A stretch of 64,000 nt of DNA, from positions 45,084,456 to 45,148,455 of the forward strand of contig NC_051070.1 of NCBI RefSeq assembly GCF_004664715.2, given 5' to 3'. Position 1 is the first letter of the stretch, and each line of letters opens with the position of its first letter. The notes under the pieces were generated by a model. That model did no database searches. It worked only from the letters and a program-made list of their open reading frames with translations, and was not told where the DNA came from. The stretch is from Peromyscus leucopus (lineage: Eukaryota > Chordata > Mammalia > Rodentia > Cricetidae). Of the stretch, positions 1-10,419 are shown piece after piece. The position numbers were made by a program, and so were the translations under genes.

Positions 1-300
1 AGTCCCTAATGGTGATGCTGTTTTGGGAGGTTGTGGAATCAGTGGGAGGTAGGGCCTGACTAGATGGAAGATGAGGTCACTAAGGAAGATTCCTGGGGCC
101 GTATTATTCCTGGCCTCTTCTTTTTTCATTCTCTGCTTCTTGGTTAGCCGTGACATGACTAACCATCCTGTCATACACTCCCTCCACCACCATGATGTCC
201 TGTTCAAGCACACGGAGCCAAGCAACCATGGATCGAATCCTCTGAAACTGTGAGCCAGATGAAACTCTTCCATCCTTAAGTTGTTCCCATAGCAACCTAG
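1..300 (+). repeat. MaLR-type LTR fragment (old)
   Basis: The order of blocks matches mammalian apparent LTR retrotransposon LTRs: a 'gtgggaggtagggcctgac' block, a central pyrimidine-rich segment, 'ccaccaccatgatgtcctg', then 'cctctgaaactgtgagccag' near the 3' end. The copy is cut by the window edge, so its 5' end is not visible. It is clearly older than the other MaLR-type copies here. The exact subfamily is not determined. No coding potential. Confidence 0.6.
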
Positions 301-987
301 AGGCAGATGATGCAAGTGCCACTCCCTAAGAAGGAAGGGCGTGGCCAGAAGACTGGCTGAAGAGCAAGGCAGAAGGCCAGGTAGTAGAAATGCATTCTGA
401 GGCCTGCATGGCTGGGACAGCGATGGGACAGTATTCAAGGAAAACCAGTTCATCCTCTTGAGGAGGGAGAGTAGATCAGTGTCAAAATGCAGGGTTTGTG
501 AAGTGACAAATTCCTAAGGCCTAAGGGAGTAGGGAGAAGGGAAGGAAGGTGTTAGGGAAGGAAGTTAGAAAATGCTCAAAAGGATGCGCTGCAAGCAAAA
601 CATTACCATTAAAAAGAAAACAACAATAAAAAACAGCAAAGGAGTCCAATGCCTTTTGGGCCCCCAACATCAAAAATGTCACTTCAGATACAGGTTTCTT
701 CCTTTCAGCTCTCCAGCCCTTTGAGACTCTTTAGGGATGGTTCCGGCACAGGGGATATGGAGGTTAATGTGCACACAGAGGAATCATGGCTGGTGTTTCT
801 CTGCACCTAATTTGGTTCTGTGCAACCTGGTGGTTTAGTCTCTCTCTCAGTTGGGTGCTACGACGTTCTTTCATGTCCCAAGACCAATGACCACCTAATG
901 CCGCTCCAAACATGGAGTTTCCATTGACATCGCAGTGATAAAAGGAGCACCCATCTTAGGAGATCTGTGAGTAGAAGACTCACTGAC
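301..987. other. No recognisable feature
   Basis: About 690 bases of apparently unique sequence. There is no repeat family that I recognise, no open frame of note and no obvious exon signal. Short purine-rich runs (for example near 530-570) are the only bias seen. Confidence 0.5.
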
Positions 988-1352
988 TGTCCTGGCTGGG
1001 TTTGTGTATCAACTTGGCATAAGCTAGAGTCATCAGAGAGGAAGGAGCCTGAGCTGAGGAAAGGCCTCCTTGAGATCTAGCTGTAAGGCATGTTCTCAAT
1101 TAGAGATCACTAGGGGAGGGCCCAGCCCAGGGTAAGTGGTGCCACTTCTGGGCTGGTGGCCCTGGATTCTATAGGAAAGCAAGCTGAACAAGCCAGTGCA
1201 AGCAAGCCAGTAAGCAGCTCCCCTCCATGGCCTCTGCATCAGCTCCTGCCTCCAGGTTCCTGCCCTGCTACAGTTCCTGTCCTGAGTTCTATCAATAATA
1301 ATCAGCAGTTTGGAAGTATAAGCTAAATAAACCCTTTCCTCCCCAACTTGCT
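988..1352 (+). repeat. Rodent MaLR-like LTR (stcaacttgrc family)
   Basis: This is the rodent dispersed repeat that starts 'tgtcctggctgg...caacttggc', carries 'gtcatcagagaggaaggag' and 'ctcctgcctccaggttcctg', and ends near 'aaataaaccctttcctcccc'. The 3' end is replaced by a T-run at 1351-1368. Further copies are at 36113-36532 (minus), 38450-38598 (minus, deleted) and 43395-44345 (minus, interrupted). The TG start and the paired arrangement at 36-38 kb support an LTR nature; the exact Repbase name is not asserted. Confidence 0.7.
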
Positions 1353-1509
1353 TTTTTTTTTTTTTTTTAAAGTTAGGGTTTAGAAGACCTAATTTAAGAC
1401 ACTGACTGTTGTGTGCCACCAAAGCAGTAAGCTGGTCTTTTGTCTTTCCAGGGTACATTCCTGCTTCCCTTTAATAAAGAAGTCAGAAGCATTTCCCTTT
1501 GTTCTCAAC

Positions 1510-1690
1510 AGCTCCTGCTACTACAACTACCATGATGCTCTGGGCCTTATGGCTCCACCCATGCTCCACCCCCATTGGCCACTCTGCCTTTCCCTGCAGG
1601 AATCTCCAGGTGTTCAGGCTCTGCTCCTACAATGACACCCCACTGTCATGCCTTTGCAAACTCTTTCTCCTTTCTGAAAACTTCAATATT
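1510..1690 (+). repeat. Possible L2 fragment
   Basis: The stretch running 'ccatgctccaccccc', 'ttggccactctgcctttccct' region, then 'tgcctttgcaaactctttctcc' follows the block order of the L2 LINE body. Divergence is high and the match is patchy, so it could be chance similarity. Confidence 0.35.
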
Positions 1691-1699
1691 AGCTGCTCA

Positions 1700-2360
1700 T
1701 TTGCTTAATTACCCCTGTTGCTGATACTCACAAAAAGACTGAAGATGTAACAGATGGTGCCTGGGGATGAATGGATGTTACCGAGGCAAAGCTGTCAACT
1801 TACCTATCTCCAGCCCATTTTAACGTGCACATTATGTCCCCCTGTGGACTGTTGGCAAGGAGGTAAGCTGATGCGTGCTGCAGGCGCCCGGATGCACATT
1901 GAGCTTAGTAATGCTTTTTTTTTTTCCCCTCCCGTGATTCTCCTCATAGTTGGCTTCCCAGGGCTTTTATAATGATCTCTGTTGCATCTTTAAAAACTAT
2001 TCCACCTCATTTAAAATGTGGCATAAATGATGTGGTTTTGACAAATTAAGTAATAATAAGAAAACATTTTCAATATTCTGTATTTTTCCATTAAGCTCCA
2101 AAAAATAGTGATTATAAGAACGCCATTTTCTCTCCACAGTTAACGATGTGTTGGGCCTGGTTTCATTAAAAACCTCATTATTCAAAGATTTATAACTCAG
2201 CCCAAGAAATCTCTTTTGAAGTTGTAAACAGATCTGAGCTCAGTTTTGAAGCTCACATTTAAAGTATGTCGGAGGGGGTTGAATATCCAATGAGGGCACC
2301 TGGATATTGGAGCGATGAAATGGTGGGCCAAAATCAATACAATGAAACCATACAGACCCT
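1700..2360. other. Unique sequence, no gene seen
   Basis: No recognised repeat. The part from about 1980 to 2260 is AT-rich, free of rodent SINEs and low-complexity DNA, and could be under constraint, but nothing in it can be named. Confidence 0.4.
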
Positions 2361-2369
2361 GTGGGAGTC

Positions 2370-2900
2370 TGCCGGAGTTTAGCTCCAACCTGCTCCCACC
2401 TATCAGAGGGTTCTTGGGTGGAGGAGGGAGGAATGAAGAAATATTAGACAGAAAGATAGAAAGAGACAATAAGAAAGACAGATACAGGATAACTTCGGGA
2501 GGGCCCTGTATCAATACCCAGCCACCTAGAGCTTTATTCAAAAGGGCTTTTATAATATGCCAAGGGGAGAGGCAAAAGGCCTCCCCCTTGCAAGATCAAA
2601 GCACACGTGATACAGCCAAGTATAGACCCTTCCAAACACCTGGTAAACACACCCATGGCCAAATCATCTCCTTACACAGCCCTGCCGGGTAAAGCAAGCT
2701 CAGATTCTCTGACCCTGAGTAAGGTCTCTGTGGGCCACCACAAGACCCAAAGGATAAAGGGTTAGGAAATAGAAAGAACAGATATTTGGGAGTTAGGCGT
2801 GGCTTTGTCATGGCTCTGGTTCCAGATGGCTGCTTGAGTTTGAGTAATTCGTATAAAGAAGGGTGGGGCACAGGACATCTGAGCTCCTCGTAGGCTTTGA
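2370..2900 (-). mobile_element. Class II-like ERV LTR, antisense
   Basis: Read on the minus strand it has the order of an LTR: a TATA-like box (plus-strand tataata at about 2551), an AATAAA signal (plus-strand tttatt at 2533-2538), then a U5-like pyrimidine-rich stretch ending in CA (plus-strand TG at 2370-2371). The right-hand (U3) limit is uncertain, and no matching target duplication was found. It could be a partial LTR. Confidence 0.5.
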
Positions 2901-3629
2901 AAATGGCAATTGATTATAAGTGAGGATGCAGTTCCCTATTGTTAGGAAGTAGGGGCCCTTGGGGCATAGCTGGTGCTGGGTCTGGTGTCAGATAGGAGGT
3001 GAGCATAGACTGCTGTGCACTACCCCCAAACTGAAGGAATGCACATAACATGGCCTGTGGAGAGGATGCCAGAGCCAGCTTGAAGTACTGTCACTGGCCA
3101 AAGAGGGGACAGTCTAGCAGAGAGGGGGTGGGGCTCATGTCATAAAGCAAGTGGAGAAGGATCTAATAATTGTCACTATGGGTAAAGAACACATGGGCAC
3201 TCTTTGTACTATTATCCTGAGATGAAATTATTTTCAGAGGGGGGGGCACATGCTGGCATGTATATAACATGCAGCTTCAGAGCGCCTCTGCCTTCAATTT
3301 CAGGTAAGAAAAATAAGACGACTGGATGATAAAATGTACACTATGGATCAAACAATTCAACGTTCACGAAAGCATTCCTTTAAATGGAACATCATAAATA
3401 TGGAGAGGGAGTAAGGGCCTGCTGAATGGGAGAAGAAGGCTCATAGGACATTGCTCATGAATGGGGGTGTGAGGCATGGCGCTAAGTTTGCAGAAGGGTG
3501 ACAGAGCAGAGAAGGGGAGAGGCACACGCTGGAAAAGGATGTTTGGGAAATGAAAAGGGGTCCACTGAGGTGTGCATATGGAGATGAGAGTTACTGTTAG
3601 GTATGTGAAGGACTGGCTTTTCCAAACGT
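2901..3629. other. No recognisable feature
   Basis: Apparently unique sequence with a G-run at 3238-3246. Part of it could be U3 or internal sequence of the neighbouring antisense LTR, but I cannot support that. Confidence 0.4.
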
Positions 3630-4003
3630 AACCGTGGTGGTTTCAACGAGAAGGCCTTCATAGGCTCATATATTTGAATGCTCGGTCACTGGTTATTGGG
3701 CTGCGTAGGAAGGGTTAGGAAGGGTGGCGTTGCTGAATGAGATGTGTCAGTAGCAGTAGGTTTTAAAGTTTCAAAAGCCCAGACCAGACCTTGCTTCTTT
3801 CTCTGCTTCTAACCTGCTGCTAAGATGGAAGCCCTCAGCTACTGCTCCAGCACCATGTCTGCCTGCACACCACCATACTTCCTGCCATGATGGAAATGGA
3901 CTCAGCCTCTGAAACTGTAAGCCAGCCCCCAAATAACTGCTTTTCTTCTATAAATTGCCTTAGTCATGGTGTCCCTTCACAGCATAGAAAAGTAACCAAG
4001 ACA
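3630..4003 (+). repeat. MaLR-type LTR (MT/ORR1-like)
   Basis: Nearly full-length rodent MaLR-type LTR. Blocks in order: 'gtggtttcaacgagaa', 'catatatttgaatgctcggtc', 'gtttcaaaagcccag', 'cagctactgctccagcac', 'cctctgaaactgtaagccag', and the end 'aaaagtaaccaagaca'. Related copies are at 52951-53376 (plus) and 57975-58341 (minus). Confidence 0.8.
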
Positions 4004-4542
4004 GTAACATTTCTTCATGTTAAATCTAGAAGAAGATAGTATTGTAGGGGAATTTGATGGCCTATGAGCAATCTTCTCCCATTAGATTTTTTTTTTTTTG
4101 CCATGAATAAAATAGAAACCTCACCAAGTAGTAAGCTTAGTTTCCACAATGATTAATTAGAAATGCAATTCAAAAATTTCTTACAGGTGGGAGATGGTTG
4201 GTCTGAATTGGTTTTCTTAGCAGACTGAGTACCTGAACAGGAGTAATTAGATTATTTCAAGGGGTGCTCCAGTTTTTGTGAACCTCAAGTATAATATTTC
4301 GACCCAGTAAGGACCATGTTTTCCTCCACTTGTAGATGATGGGATTCACCACCCATATGACATTACATTTTGCTTCAGCTTCTATTGCTATCTGTCTACA
4401 CAACTATAATCATGCCTAAAGTCTGGGTGGATTTTTATTCTTTTCCTTTCTCTTTTTCTCCAAAAAATTAAAAATATGTTATGGAATAAAGCTTTAAAAT
4501 AGAAAAGAAAAAAAATACATAGAGGGAAACATTCTTCAATAT
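4004..4542. other. Unique AT-rich sequence
   Basis: No repeat or gene recognised. Homopolymer T at 4087-4099. Confidence 0.4.
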
Positions 4543-4735
4543 GTATAGCTCTGGTTGTTCTGGAACTTGTTCTGTAGATCAGGCTGGCCTCGAACTGGCA
4601 GAAAGCCTCTTGCCTCTGCCTCCTGAGAGCTGGGATTAGGCTACACAAAGAAACCCTATCTCAAAACAAAACAAAACAAAAAAAGAAAAGAAAAGAACAA
4701 CAAAGAAAGCATACACCACTGCAGCCTGGCTGACA
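4543..4735 (-). repeat. B1 SINE, interrupted by a B1 3' fragment
   Basis: An antisense B1 runs from about 4543 to 4636 ('caggctggcctcgaactgg', 'tctgcctcctgagagctggg'). It breaks at 'gggatta' and resumes at about 4706 with 'aaagcatacaccactgcag'. The interruption (about 4637-4705) is the last ~30 nt of a B1 in sense orientation ('ctacacaaagaaaccctatc') followed by an A-rich tail (caaaa)n. So a very short 3' B1 fragment appears to lie inside the older B1. Confidence 0.7.
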
Positions 4736-4744
4736 AGTTTATTC

Positions 4745-4934
4745 CAAAGTTTATTTTATTTTATTTTATTTTTGGTTTTTCGAGACAGAGTTTCTCTGTG
4801 TAGCTTTGTGCCTTTCCTGGAACTGGCTTTGGAGACCAGGCTGGCCTCGAACTCACAGAGATCCACCTGGCTCTGCTTCCCAAGTGCTGGGATTAAAGGC
4901 GTGCGCAACCACTGCCCGGCTCAAAGTTTATTTT
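4745..4934 (-). repeat. B1 SINE, full length, with 13-bp target duplication
   Basis: Antisense B1 body at 4758-4921 with a (ttttA) tail. The TSD 'caaagtttatttt' is present at 4745-4757 and again, perfectly, at 4922-4934. The body contains 'tgtagctttgtgcctttcctg' type sequence, a form I associate with cricetid B1. It is close to consensus, so it is a fairly recent insertion. Confidence 0.9.
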
Positions 4935-6975
4935 TAATAATTTAATATCAATAATGCCCCCCCCCTTTAAAAAGTGTGTAGAACTGTTTTCCTATCAAAT
5001 GGCCATTGCTTATACCGGTTCAATGGAGTAAGCGAAGAGCTGAAGAAAACAGGAAGTCAGGAAGAGGAAAAAGAATCTCAAAGCAGAGTCATGAACTATG
5101 TGAGCATGTGTGCAGAGAGATTAAAACAACTTGAGGTTTTTGAATAAAAGGACAAGCACTCACAAATCACTAACAGGGTAAAGGGTCAGGTTCAGGGCAG
5201 ACATGGCATGACTCACTCCCAGTATGCTTCTAGACCCTGATTGTCTCCTCTCTCACGAGCAAAGGAGGAGATCAGCAAGCCACCCCAACAGCAGAGCCCA
5301 AGAAATGTTGCCATGGCTGTGGTACAGGAGTGAGGAAACTACTGTCTCTGCAGCCTATGTTCTAGCTAAAGGACCAACACTGGGCTGTGGCCGCAGGGGA
5401 ATCCCTGTCTCCAACATCTTCAAAGTTCTATATGAGCACGCCTACCTGGCCTGACCCACCATGTGCTGAAAATTATAGCTGCAAAAATGGTTCTTAGTCA
5501 GAAGAAAAGGTTGGGGACAGATTTACTATTGGGGAAAGCAATGGCAATTTAGTTATTTCTGCTCTGTGAATGGATTGGTGTGCCACTTACACTCAGAAGG
5601 CTCAGCAGCGCCACGGTTAAGGACCCCTGGTTTAGATCAGAGCTAAGTCAACTTTTCCTGGAAAAGGTTGGTTCACTCATTGCTTAGGCTGTGTGACTCA
5701 TGGTCTCCATGGTAACTAGTTCTGCTACTATAGCAAGGAAAGAGGTAATTCACAGGTGAATGAGCATGACCAGATTTGGCCCATGGCTGCAGTTTCCAAT
5801 CCTTAGTCTAGATGATAATTTCTTCTGTTGGAATATTATAACCCCCCAAAATGTGCTGACATTATTGCTAACTGCTTGTCTGTTTTTTTTGTGTGTGACT
5901 TTATTTATTTATTTTTTTAATTTGGAAATACTACTTGTTACTCAAGGTTTTCTCTCTCAAATGCAGATCGTTGCTTCTAACCGTTAAATATGTATATCCA
6001 GGTGGGAAGAAAAGTGGGCAAAGACCATGATGCTGGAAAGGGGCCAAGGAGACTGGAAACAAGGAGGCTTTAAGAGAGGAAGGAGGATGAGGAAGACAAC
6101 AGAATCCAGTGGGAAGAGGGAACGGTAGGAATGAAAAGGGTTCAGTGGAGGAAAGCAGGGTAAAGAGATGAGGCGGTATGGCAAGGAAAAATCAACTGAG
6201 AGGAAATATGTGTGAAAACCTCATACAGAAACCTGCTGCTCTGTAAGCTATTTTGAAACAAAAGCACAGGCCCAGTGACTCCTCCAGAAAATAAAGAGAC
6301 TTTTGGCAGTAATTTTTATCTGACAATGAAATACCTGGCTTCTAGTGTTGTAAGGTTCAAAAATAAATAAAATAAATAAAGAGATCCTTAATGTGCCGTT
6401 CAACTTCCAAATCTCTTCGAGCCTGAACACTTCATTAACTCAGACATTTCCAGTGGGATGCGTGACAGATCAATGGCACCTTGCTCACGTCTTTACCCTG
6501 AAAAAGGGAAGAGGAGAATCTAAAATTGCTATGTTTGAACCAAATCACAACCTTATATAAAACTGTCACATTCCATCAACATTGCCAAAAGAGGCCAGAA
6601 ACAGTATCCCTTTGAGGGAAACGAATTTTTTTCATCTTGTCAACTTCAATGTTGTCCTGGAAAATCACAAGCTTATTTTCCCACATATTCACACACACCA
6701 TCTATCATTCTTTGATTATTAGCAAGGATGACATTTACCTCCTTTGGGAAGGTCAACCAGTTTGTATGAATTTATGATTTATGGTCATATTTTAATTACA
6801 CAGTATTCAAGGTTCTTAATATGGAACTCCAGAGCATACATGTTTAGGCCCAGGAATGCCTGATGCCCTCACCCAAGTTAGTCTTAGTTCATTTACCCAA
6901 CTTGTAAGGTCAGTGAAAAGGCCAGGCAGACAAGGCAGAGGGTGACCTCTGACAATGCATGCATTTTGGGGATAG
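4935..6975. other. 2-kb stretch without a recognised gene or repeat
   Basis: Short T-runs (5882-5890, 5910-5920) and an AAATA-rich patch (6359-6380) are the only low-complexity parts. Open frames here (for example 5224-5454) are short and lack any family resemblance that I can see. No splice-site-flanked exon is convincing. Confidence 0.45.
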
Positions 6976-6981
6976 GGGAAG

Positions 6982-7497
6982 TATTAGTCAGGGTTCTCTA
7001 GAGTCACAGAGCTTATGGAATGAATCTCTTATATATATATGGAAACTTATTAGAATGACTTACAGGCCACAAGTCCAACTAATCCAATAATGGCTGGCTG
7101 CGAATGGAAAGTCTAAGAATCTAGTAGTTGCCCAGTCCCACAAGGCTGGGTGTCTCAGCTGGTCTTCTGTATATGCTGGCATCCTGAAGAAGTAGGCTCC
7201 AGTGCCAGTGAAGGAATGGATGTCTAGCAAGACGAGGACAAGCAGGTGAAGAACAAAACTTTTCTTCTGCCATGTCCTTATATAGGCTGCCAGCAGAAGA
7301 TGTGGCCCAGATTAAAGATATGTCTTCTCGCCTCAATATCTGGACAGAGGTGTGTCTTCCTACCTCAAAGATCCAGACTGGATGTAGATTCACCCACTTT
7401 AAACCAAGCAGAGTATCTCTCACAGGTGTACCCCCTATTTCTGGATTGTAGTTCATTTCAGGTATAGTAAAGTTGAAAACCAAGAATAGGCATCACA
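6982..7497 (-). repeat. MaLR-type LTR, full length, antisense
   Basis: Begins 'ttagtcagggttctctagag' and ends 'ccaagaataggcatcaca'. On the minus strand this is the rodent LTR that starts with a 'tgtgatg...' block and ends 'ctctagagaaccctgacta'. Internal blocks include 'tggctggctgcgaatggaaag' type sequence and 'gccatgtccttatataggc'. At about 516 bp it appears full length. A shorter, internally deleted plus-strand copy of the same family is at 12357-12600. Confidence 0.8.
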
Positions 7498-7899
7498 GGG
7501 GACCTTCAGAGGACATCACTGCATCCATCAGTCTATCATCTGCTTACAGTTTATGGTAGTTACAGGGCAGAAAGTGTCAGAGAAAGAGATGGAAACATTT
7601 CCATTTTGGGTTCACAGTTGGCCACTGCTGGGAATGACCAGTGAGTGCTCAGTCAAAGACTGTCAGGTGATGGACACATCTCATTACTGGACCATTGCTA
7701 GCAGTCCATGGCTCTGAGGAAGGCAGGAATCCAGAGAAACAAACTGCTTGAGTTGCAGGGACCAATAGCTTTAGTTTCTGCAATCATCATTACCAGATGC
7801 CATGTCCATGGCTAACACAGATCAGGAATTGGACAACACAACAGAGATTCTGGAATCAGTTGTCTTTCTGAGATGGAGTAGACATGAAGTTATGAAGGG

Positions 7900-7970
7900 C
7901 CACCCTGTCTTTGTAGAATGAGAAACTGAGGTACACAGAGGTGACCTTACATAGTGTCACGGTATGAGGG
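7900..7970 (+). repeat. Possible MIR core fragment
   Basis: 'gaatgagaaactgaggtac' followed by 'acagaggtgacctt' resembles the MIR 3' half (gaaactgaggcacagagaggt pattern). The match is too short for a firm call. Confidence 0.4.
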
Positions 7971-8091
7971 TCGCCTGAATGTTCCTAAAGGTCCCTAGTG
8001 ATCCTAGGCTATGGTGATCACTAGGAAAGTCCTGAAACCTTTGAGAGGTGTGACCTAGAGGTAGCTCTTTATGTCACCAAGGGATTGAAGT

Positions 8092-8213
8092 AGAATCATG
8101 AAATTCTTTTTTTTTTTTTTTCAGAGCTGAGGACCAAACCCAGGGCCTTGCGCTTGCTAGGCAAGCGCTCTACCACTGAGCTAAATCCCCAACCCCAGAA
8201 TCATGAAATTCTT
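8092..8213 (-). repeat. ID SINE with perfect 17-bp target duplication
   Basis: The ID body is antisense at 8109-8196: a T-run (the A-tail), 'cagagctgaggaccaaaccc', 'ttgcgcttgctaggcaagcg', 'ctctaccactgagctaaatc', ending 'cccaacccc'. It is flanked by the identical 17-mer 'agaatcatgaaattctt' at 8092-8108 and 8197-8213. ID is derived from BC1/tRNA-Ala. The near-consensus sequence and perfect TSD show a recent insertion. Confidence 0.93.
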
Positions 8214-10418
8214 GTGAGAGAAATGTATTAAAAGGAACAAACTTGGCCCTACCTGCTGCCTTTTAATCTGAGATGGCATTTGATTGCCCACCACTGTTCG
8301 CCTATACTAACAACATGTGCTTGAACTCCCCCAGCTGTGGTTTAAATAATCCTTTACTCTATATAGAACTATATGCTTTAGATATTTCAGTATGCTATGG
8401 AAATCTAACACACATAACTTCTTGGTAGAGTTCAAGACCAAATATCTAGGCATTCATTGATTAAATCTTCTAAAAAACAGTTGTTTAAATACAACAAACA
8501 ACTTCAGAAGTGTTTTTAAAATATGAAGGGGTGAGAGAAAAGTACACTTACTTGTTTTAAAGACTTTGATTAAAACTCCGTTTTCAACATAAGCTGTTCA
8601 CTTTTCTCTTGTAGACATCAGGTGGGTAATTACACTTCAAGTCAATGCAGATTGCTCATGCATGGTTTTGCAATGTGTCCCCGGTTTGAGTACTTCATTA
8701 TATGCAAATGACCAGGTGTCTGCAACAATAAATAAAGCCTCAAAAGTAATACTTCAAACATAAAATCAAAGCATAGGGCTAAGAGGCTGTTGTCTTTTTT
8801 ATGGGGTATATGGACAAATAAAAAAGTTCCTGTTTGTAGGAAAACAGTCCTCATGTCTTACTGACACCCAACCACACACCGTGGAGTGACTTCCATGTCT
8901 GTCACCACTGGGGTTGAAATGATTCATGCTCTGAGCATCAGTAAGGGAGGACTCTACCCTGGCTGTCCTCTTCTCTGAAGGGAGTTCTTGCCAACTTCTT
9001 TGGGCTGAACATTTGAGAAAGGATCTTGTCAGCAAAATCCAGGAACTGGTTATCTTGGTAAGTAATGGGAACATCTTGTCTCAGGAGAGGAGATTGATGC
9101 TACCTCTGTGCAGTGGACTCTTGATGTCTGGAGAAAATTTAATACCAGAGGCCAAAGTTTCAGTAATGTTCCTTTGAGAAAGCAGAGTTTGCTTGGAAAT
9201 TTCAACCACAGAAACATGTGGTGCAGGATAGAAAAATCATCCCTTATCACAGAGTGGAAAGAGATCTAACTTCTGTTGTATTAAAAGGTTATTAGTTTTT
9301 CTAAAATGGAGACACTGTACACTTGTGTAATTAGATGTGTCTAGCAAATCTGAGGAAAATACAGAAATATCACCAACATTTAAAAGAATGTCCTTGAGAG
9401 ATGAACATGAAATATATCTAATATAATGTTTATCAAATGGATATAAATACAATAAATTATATAATATATAGGACATAAAAATGGGTCAACAAACCAGAAA
9501 CACTTGTTTTCTCAGAAAAAGTTGGGAAGCTAAAACTTAAAACTTTAGAGATACATGAGATTTGGGATGATTTATTTTACTAGAATTAAAAAGAATGATA
9601 GCCTAGGTTTTTGTTTTGTTTTTTTAAACTGGGAAAACTTTCCTCTTTTAATTGAATATTTTGCAAGAAAGAATATTATCATAGGGCTTCACCAAATCTA
9701 TATGAACCTAAGAATTTATGAATAAGTTTAGAGATATCCACAATACCATCTGATGGCTCATTTATATGTATTAAAATGGTGTCAAATTCTAAGAATGGAA
9801 CAAAGGAACAACACTGAAAGGTTGATCTGAAATACAGAGTTTTCAAGAAAGGGAGAAGTTGACCTCTAACTGAAGACTGAGGATTGCACATAGCCCCCAC
9901 CCCACACCTTCCTCAAATTACAGTGGCACTAAGTACAAATAGTAATGGTAGCAATAGCAATAAAGAAGTGAGACCATCAGAATCCTGAATTTGTGGGAGA
10001 TACAACAAAACTGTATGATATCATAGCTAGTGAATATCAAAATGAGGATATTTTCAAACAGTCAAGGAATCTGCCAACATTCTTCCCATAGGAAAATACT
10101 GCTTTAGGAAACAGTTGGGCAAGCCAGGAAGGGAACTGGGAAATGAGAGGCAGTGTGTTCAGACTCATGGACACAAGGGAGGTAGTTAGAAATTAATTGA
10201 AAGAAATGCTAGCACAAGCTCTGTACAGCAGCCACAGAAGGTACTACTACTAGAGTTCACAGTGCCTCTGGGCTGGTTGTCTCCAAGAAGAAAAGACAGC
10301 GGAGAACACAACACAGGTGTTTTAAATAGCCAGGTGAAGACAAGCCTTTTTAAAAAGGCAAAAAGAAACTTTTCATGAAGAAGAGAAGGCTGGGAAGAAC
10401 ATCAAGATTTGTAAATTA
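8214..10418. other. 2.2-kb AT-rich stretch, no gene recognised
   Basis: No SINE, LTR or LINE recognised. It is AT-rich, notably 9410-9480 (many ataat and tatat steps). Open frames are short, scattered over both strands and unrelated to any family that I know. Confidence 0.45.
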
Positions 10419-10419
10419 A

